Positions 3,710 through 6,732 of a DNA stretch of 6,732 nt are shown one piece after another (within the stretch, counting starts at the first letter, position 1; each line of letters begins with the position of its first letter). The stretch is from Acidobacteriota bacterium (GTDB lineage: Bacteria > Acidobacteriota > UBA890). The notes beneath the pieces are model-generated. The model ran no database searches. It was not told the origin of the DNA and saw only the letters and a program-made list of their open reading frames with translations. A program made the translations under genes and the position numbers. Where the stretch lies: contig JAUWTE010000175.1 of the NCBI GenBank assembly GCA_030609765.1, positions 1 to 6,732 on the forward strand. The letters run 5' to 3'.

Positions 3710-6052
3710 GTGGCCGAGGAGATCACCACCAACGGGCCCTCCGCTGATGTCGGTCTAGACACCGGCCTCTCCCGCGATCTCGGTCTACTGCACGTCACGA
3801 TGATCGGTGTCGGCGCCATGATCGGTGCCGGCATCTTCGTTCTCACGGGGCTCGCGGCAGGAGAAGCCGGTCCAGCCCTGGTGCTCGTGTTCCTGCTGAA
3901 CGGCCTGGTCACCACGCTCACCGCCCTCGCATATGCCGAGCTCGGGTCATGCTTCCCCGAAGCGGGCGGTGGCTACCTGTGGGTCAAGGAGGCGTTGCCC
4001 CAGCCCAGCGGATTCCTCTCCGGCTGGATGTCCTGGTTTGCCCACGCGGTGGCCTGCAGTCTCTATGCGATCGCCTTCGGTGCTTTTGCCTCCGAAATCC
4101 TGCACATGACCGGGACCTCACTCCTGGACATCGTGCCCCTGCCGCTTCTCGGTGCTGGGCCGGAGGAGGCCTCCGCCATCTACCTCGCTGTGCTGGTGGT
4201 GGTTCTTTTTACCTACATCAATTACCGCGGGGCCGAAGAAACAGGTCTGGCCGGGACGGCCGTGACCGTCTTGAAGATGGTCATCATCACCGCCTTCCTG
4301 GCTTTCGGCCTCTGGGCGATTTTCACCGATGCCGCGCGCGCCGATTGGCCACAGCACTTCATCCCCTTCATGCCGCGTGGCTGGGCGGGGGTCGTCACTG
4401 CGATGGGTCTCACGTTCATAGCCTTCGAGGGCTACGAGATCATCGCCCAGTGTGGCGAGGAGGTGAAGGACCCGAAACGCAACATCCCGAAGTCGATTTT
4501 CCTGTCGCTGGCCATCGTGGTGCCGATCTACATCCTCGTTGCTTTCGTCGCGCTGGCGGCAGTGGTCGGCGATGGGACGCCGAGCTGGCAGATCCTGGGC
4601 CTCAAAGGCGAGATGGCGATGGTGGAGGCGGCCGAGGAGTTCATGCCGTATGGCAAGCTGATCTTCCTCATCGGCGGCCTGTTCTCAACCATCAGTGCGT
4701 TGAACGCCACCATCTACTCGTCATCGCGGGTCTCGTTCGCGATGGGCCGAGACCACAATCTCCCCGCGATCTTGGGGAAGATCCACCCGCTGCGTCGCAC
4801 GCCCCACTGGGCGACCATCATCTCGGGTGTATTCATCATCGTGATGGCCGTGGCCCTCCCCATCGAGGACGTGGCCTCGGCCACGGATGTGATGTTCCTG
4901 CTGCTGTTCACGCTGGTGAACATCTCTGTCATCAACCTGCGACGCCATCGACCCGACATCGACCGCGGCTTCAGGGTGCCCTTCGTGCCCTTCGTGCCCC
5001 TGCTGGCTGCCGGGATCAACCTGTTCCTCGCTGCCTTCCTTTTCTTCTACAGTCCCAAGGGCATCATCATCTGTGCCGCGTACATCGCCGCGGGCGTGTT
5101 GATCTACTACGTCTACTCACGCGGCAAGGAGCGTGAGGCGAAGGCGACACCCGTGATCTTGCATGAGGTACCGGTGTCACCGGCCGAGGACTTCCGCGTC
5201 CTGGTGCCAGTGGCCAACCCGCGTACGTGCCAGGGTTTGGTCGATCTCGGCGCACGGTTATCGGCTGCTCGGCAGGGCGACCTGGTCTTGTTGAACGTGG
5301 TCCGCGTACCGGCCCAACTCCCGCCGCACGCCGGCCGCCGCTTTCTCGAGCCGGCACGCAAGATCTTGGCCTGCGCCCACGAGACGGCCGACGGCAAGGT
5401 GCCGCTGCACAGCATGGTACGGATTGGCCACAACATTGCGCGGGCCGTCATCGAGACGGCCGAAGAGAAGGGCGTGGATCTCGTGGTACTGGGCTGGGAG
5501 GGATCGGTCAAGCGTCGTGACCGGGTCTTCGGCACTGTGCTCGATGAGCTCGTGCTGAACGCCTCGTTCGATGTCGCCGTCGTGCGACGGGCGCACCAGG
5601 GGTCGGTGGAGCGGATCATCGTTCCGGTGGCCAGCATCGAGGCGGCACAGCTCTCGCTGCGTGTCGCTTCGGCGCTCCACGACTCGAGGGGTGCGCCAAT
5701 TACCCTGTTGCATGTGGTCCGACCGGGATTGGAGACGGAGGCCCACGCTCGTTTACAGGCCGATCTGGAGGCTCTCGAGGGAATCGATGCGGCTGATTTC
5801 GAGGTTTTCGTCGAGGCCCTGGGGCCGCGTCGGCGGCTCGACAACGCCATCCTGAGGGCGGCCAAGGGCTACGATCTGATCATCATGGGGGCGCCCGAGG
5901 AAGGACTGATCCAGCGTGCCATGTTCGGGGATATTCCGGAGAGCGTTGCCAAGCAGGTGAAGATCCCCGTCATTCTGACCAAACGCTACACGGGAGCCAT
6001 CAAATCGTGGTTCCAGCAGTTGATCGGCAGTCGCAAGGCATTTCTTGATTGA
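3710..6052 (+). CDS. APC-family amino-acid permease fused to two UspA domains
   Basis: This 780-residue inner-membrane protein joins an amino acid/polyamine/organocation transporter to a cytoplasmic tail of two universal-stress domains. Residues about 25-470 are the transporter, with roughly twelve hydrophobic segments. The family signature GVGAMIGAGIFVLTG (33-47) is the broken first helix that binds substrate. FEGYE (239-243) marks helix 6, and GEEVKDPKRNIPKSI (249-263) is the typical following loop. USP domain 1 (about 494-627) keeps the nucleotide motif G-x2-G-x9-G-T (Gly595, Gly598, Gly608, Thr609). USP domain 2 (about 633-758) has the same fold pattern (RIIVPV, ITLLHVV, YDLIIMGAPE, IPVILTKR), but Glu730 and Asp741 replace the second Gly and the Ser/Thr. 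The GTG start at 3710 follows the carD stop by 12 nt, with AGGGG 9 nt upstream. The substrate cannot be read from sequence; amino-acid or cation-amino-acid uptake regulated by nucleotide or stress state is the inference. Confidence 0.92.
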   Translation: MAEEITTNGPSADVGLDTGLSRDLGLLHVTMIGVGAMIGAGIFVLTGLAAGEAGPALVLVFLLNGLVTTLTALAYAELGSCFPEAGGGYLWVKEALPQPSGFLSGWMSWFAHAVACSLYAIAFGAFASEILHMTGTSLLDIVPLPLLGAGPEEASAIYLAVLVVVLFTYINYRGAEETGLAGTAVTVLKMVIITAFLAFGLWAIFTDAARADWPQHFIPFMPRGWAGVVTAMGLTFIAFEGYEIIAQCGEEVKDPKRNIPKSIFLSLAIVVPIYILVAFVALAAVVGDGTPSWQILGLKGEMAMVEAAEEFMPYGKLIFLIGGLFSTISALNATIYSSSRVSFAMGRDHNLPAILGKIHPLRRTPHWATIISGVFIIVMAVALPIEDVASATDVMFLLLFTLVNISVINLRRHRPDIDRGFRVPFVPFVPLLAAGINLFLAAFLFFYSPKGIIICAAYIAAGVLIYYVYSRGKEREAKATPVILHEVPVSPAEDFRVLVPVANPRTCQGLVDLGARLSAARQGDLVLLNVVRVPAQLPPHAGRRFLEPARKILACAHETADGKVPLHSMVRIGHNIARAVIETAEEKGVDLVVLGWEGSVKRRDRVFGTVLDELVLNASFDVAVVRRAHQGSVERIIVPVASIEAAQLSLRVASALHDSRGAPITLLHVVRPGLETEAHARLQADLEALEGIDAADFEVFVEALGPRRRLDNAILRAAKGYDLIIMGAPEEGLIQRAMFGDIPESVAKQVKIPVILTKRYTGAIKSWFQQLIGSRKAFLD

Positions 6053-6073
6053 TGGGATGCCCTCGCCTACCAT
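6045..6073 (+). promoter_or_regulatory. Possible promoter for the tRNA-tilS unit
   Basis: TTGATT (6045-6050) and TACCAT (6068-6073) are spaced by exactly 17 bp, each matching 4 of 6 consensus bases. The -35 box overlaps the stop codon of the permease. A start near 6080 would leave about 75 nt before the tRNA. The match is modest, and read-through from the carD-permease operon is an alternative. Confidence 0.3.
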
Positions 6074-6155
6074 GAATGCCTGATGGACCCCGCCGCCCGG
6101 GATTTGGCCTGGCAGGTCGCGCCCTGGCCCCGCCGCGGGTGTCCCGATTCCACAT

Positions 6156-6227
6156 GGCGGTGTAGCTCAGAGGCAGAGCAGGCGGCTCATATCCGCCGAG
6201 TCGGGGGTTCGAATCCCTCCACCGCCA
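6156..6227 (+). tRNA. tRNA with CAU anticodon (elongator Met, or Ile2)
   Basis: All arms fold. The acceptor GGCGGTG/CACCGCC has 7 perfect pairs (6156-6162, 6220-6226). The D stem is GCTC/GAGC with a short 7-nt loop AGAGGCA. The anticodon stem is GGCGG/CCGCC with loop CTCATAT, anticodon CAT at 6188-6190. The variable loop is 5 nt. The T arm is GGGGG/CCCTC with loop TTCGAAT. The discriminator is A6227. CCA is not encoded, so it must be added after processing. It is not the initiator: the first pair is G-C, not mismatched, and the anticodon stem lacks the GGG/CCC run. CAU is shared by elongator tRNA-Met and by tRNA-Ile2, whose C34 is converted to lysidine. The GGCGGTG-TA-GCTCAG start resembles elongator Met as I remember it from Bacillus, so Met is favoured. 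The adjacent tilS keeps Ile2 in play. Confidence 0.93.
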
Positions 6228-6251
6228 CTTCTTTCCCCTGGGCTCGCTACC

Positions 6252-6732
6252 ATGAAGCATGAGGAGTCGAGCGCATCGACCTCTCCCGCTACCCTCATCG
6301 AGGCGTCGGCGCGGTACATCACGGAGCAACAGCTCTTCGATGGCGTCAGCCGCCTTCTGGTGGGCTGTAGCGCGGGGGTCGACTCCACGGTCCTGCTCGA
6401 TGTTCTACTGGCGCTGGCTCCGCAATTCGACCTCGATCTGGCAGTCTGCCACTTGAATCACGGCCTGCGCGGCAGCGCCGCCGATCAAGACGAGGAACAG
6501 GTGCGTGTGCTCACGGCGGCGGCCGGCTTGCCGTTTTTCGTTGAGCGAGCTCAGCTCGCGGGGCAGAAAGGCTCGCTGGAGGCTACCGCCCGGCAGGCGC
6601 GCCTGGATATGTTTGCTCGCAGCCTGACTCAATGGCCGGCCGAAGCGGTGGCCCTCGGACACAGCGCCGACGACCAAGCCGAAACCGTGCTGATGAACCT
6701 CGCTCGCGGTACCGGGCTGCGCGGCATCGGCG
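6252..6732 (+). CDS. tilS: tRNA(Ile)-lysidine synthetase, 5' part (runs off the window)
   Basis: TilS uses ATP and lysine to convert C34 of tRNA-Ile2 (anticodon CAU) to lysidine, so that the tRNA reads AUA and is charged with isoleucine rather than methionine. It acts in the cytoplasm and is normally essential. The 160 visible residues cover the start of the N-type ATP pyrophosphatase domain: PP-loop SAGVDST (40-46), CHLNHGLRGSAADQDE (66-81), LEATARQARLDMF (109-121) and HSADDQAETVLMNLARGTGLRGIG (137-160), all TilS hallmarks. The PP-loop is usually SGGxDS; here the second residue is Ala. The ATG at 6252 lies 24 nt after the tRNA and has no clear ribosome binding site. No other start in frame precedes the PP-loop comfortably, so I keep it. 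No stop occurs before the right edge, so the gene is incomplete only because the window ends. A full protein would be expected to reach roughly 320-460 residues. Confidence 0.93.
   Translation, partial: MKHEESSASTSPATLIEASARYITEQQLFDGVSRLLVGCSAGVDSTVLLDVLLALAPQFDLDLAVCHLNHGLRGSAADQDEEQVRVLTAAAGLPFFVERAQLAGQKGSLEATARQARLDMFARSLTQWPAEAVALGHSADDQAETVLMNLARGTGLRGIG

Noticed and set aside
3949..5136. 395-codon plus-strand frame inside the permease gene
   Set aside because: It is a +1-type shadow of the APC transporter, and its translation is Arg/His/Gly-rich with no membrane segments. The permease frame carries the family motifs.
5113..5865. 250-codon minus-strand frame opposite the USP domains
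   Set aside because: It is antisense to a well-supported coding region, has Ser/Arg-rich low-complexity translation and no ribosome site.
6080..6155. Terminator between the permease and the tRNA
   Set aside because: Only short direct repeats (CCCCGCCGC twice) and a 4-bp CGGG/CCCG stem are present, with no T-run.
1..6732. CRISPR array, insertion sequence, phage or toxin-antitoxin system
   Set aside because: No regularly spaced repeats, transposase or integrase motifs, terminal inverted repeats with target duplications, or small paired toxin-antitoxin genes are visible. The window reads as chromosomal housekeeping and envelope genes.

Overview
The window is a GC-rich (about 60-65 % by eye) stretch of ordinary bacterial chromosome. 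The organism looks Gram-negative: one gene encodes an outer-membrane beta-barrel precursor with a terminal aromatic beta-signal. CarD, an APC permease with fused universal-stress domains and a Gly/Trp-rich secreted protein together would fit Acidobacteriota or a similar deep GC-rich phylum. That placement is an inference from gene content and I hold it loosely. No mobile element, CRISPR array or phage gene is visible.

Layout. (1) Positions 1-192 hold no convincing gene. They lie downstream of a minus-strand gene and contain two hairpins and a C10 run. (2) A minus-strand pair is read right to left: a beta-barrel outer-membrane protein (2607-1741), then, after 72 bp, a secreted protein with a four-cysteine N-terminal region, a Gly/Trp/Tyr block and a Gly/Ser/Arg tail (1668-193). 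(3) Positions 2608-3082 form a divergent intergenic region of about 475 bp. It is rich in inverted repeats and ends at a good sigma-70-type promoter. (4) A plus-strand pair follows: a CarD/CdnL-family RNA polymerase-binding regulator (TTG start at 3176) and, 12 nt later, a 780-residue APC amino-acid permease with two C-terminal UspA domains. (5) After about 100 bp comes a tRNA gene with a CAU anticodon (6156-6227). Only 24 nt further on is the start of tilS, the tRNA(Ile)-lysidine synthetase gene, which runs off the right edge.

How the genes may work together. The two minus-strand genes are both envelope or secreted products and are probably co-transcribed. CarD tunes promoter opening, and in characterised bacteria it is tied to stringent and stress physiology. 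It is closely coupled here to a transporter carrying stress-type nucleotide-binding domains, which suggests but does not prove a shared nutrient-stress role. The tRNA-CAU/tilS pair is notable because TilS modifies a CAU-anticodon tRNA, tRNA-Ile2. The tRNA here looks more like elongator Met on its acceptor stem, so whether this is a substrate-enzyme pairing is open.

I did not find a clear new defence or mobile system. The best leads are the inverted-repeat array upstream of carD, the tRNA-tilS pairing, the asymmetric double-USP permease and the unassigned Gly/Trp-rich secreted protein.
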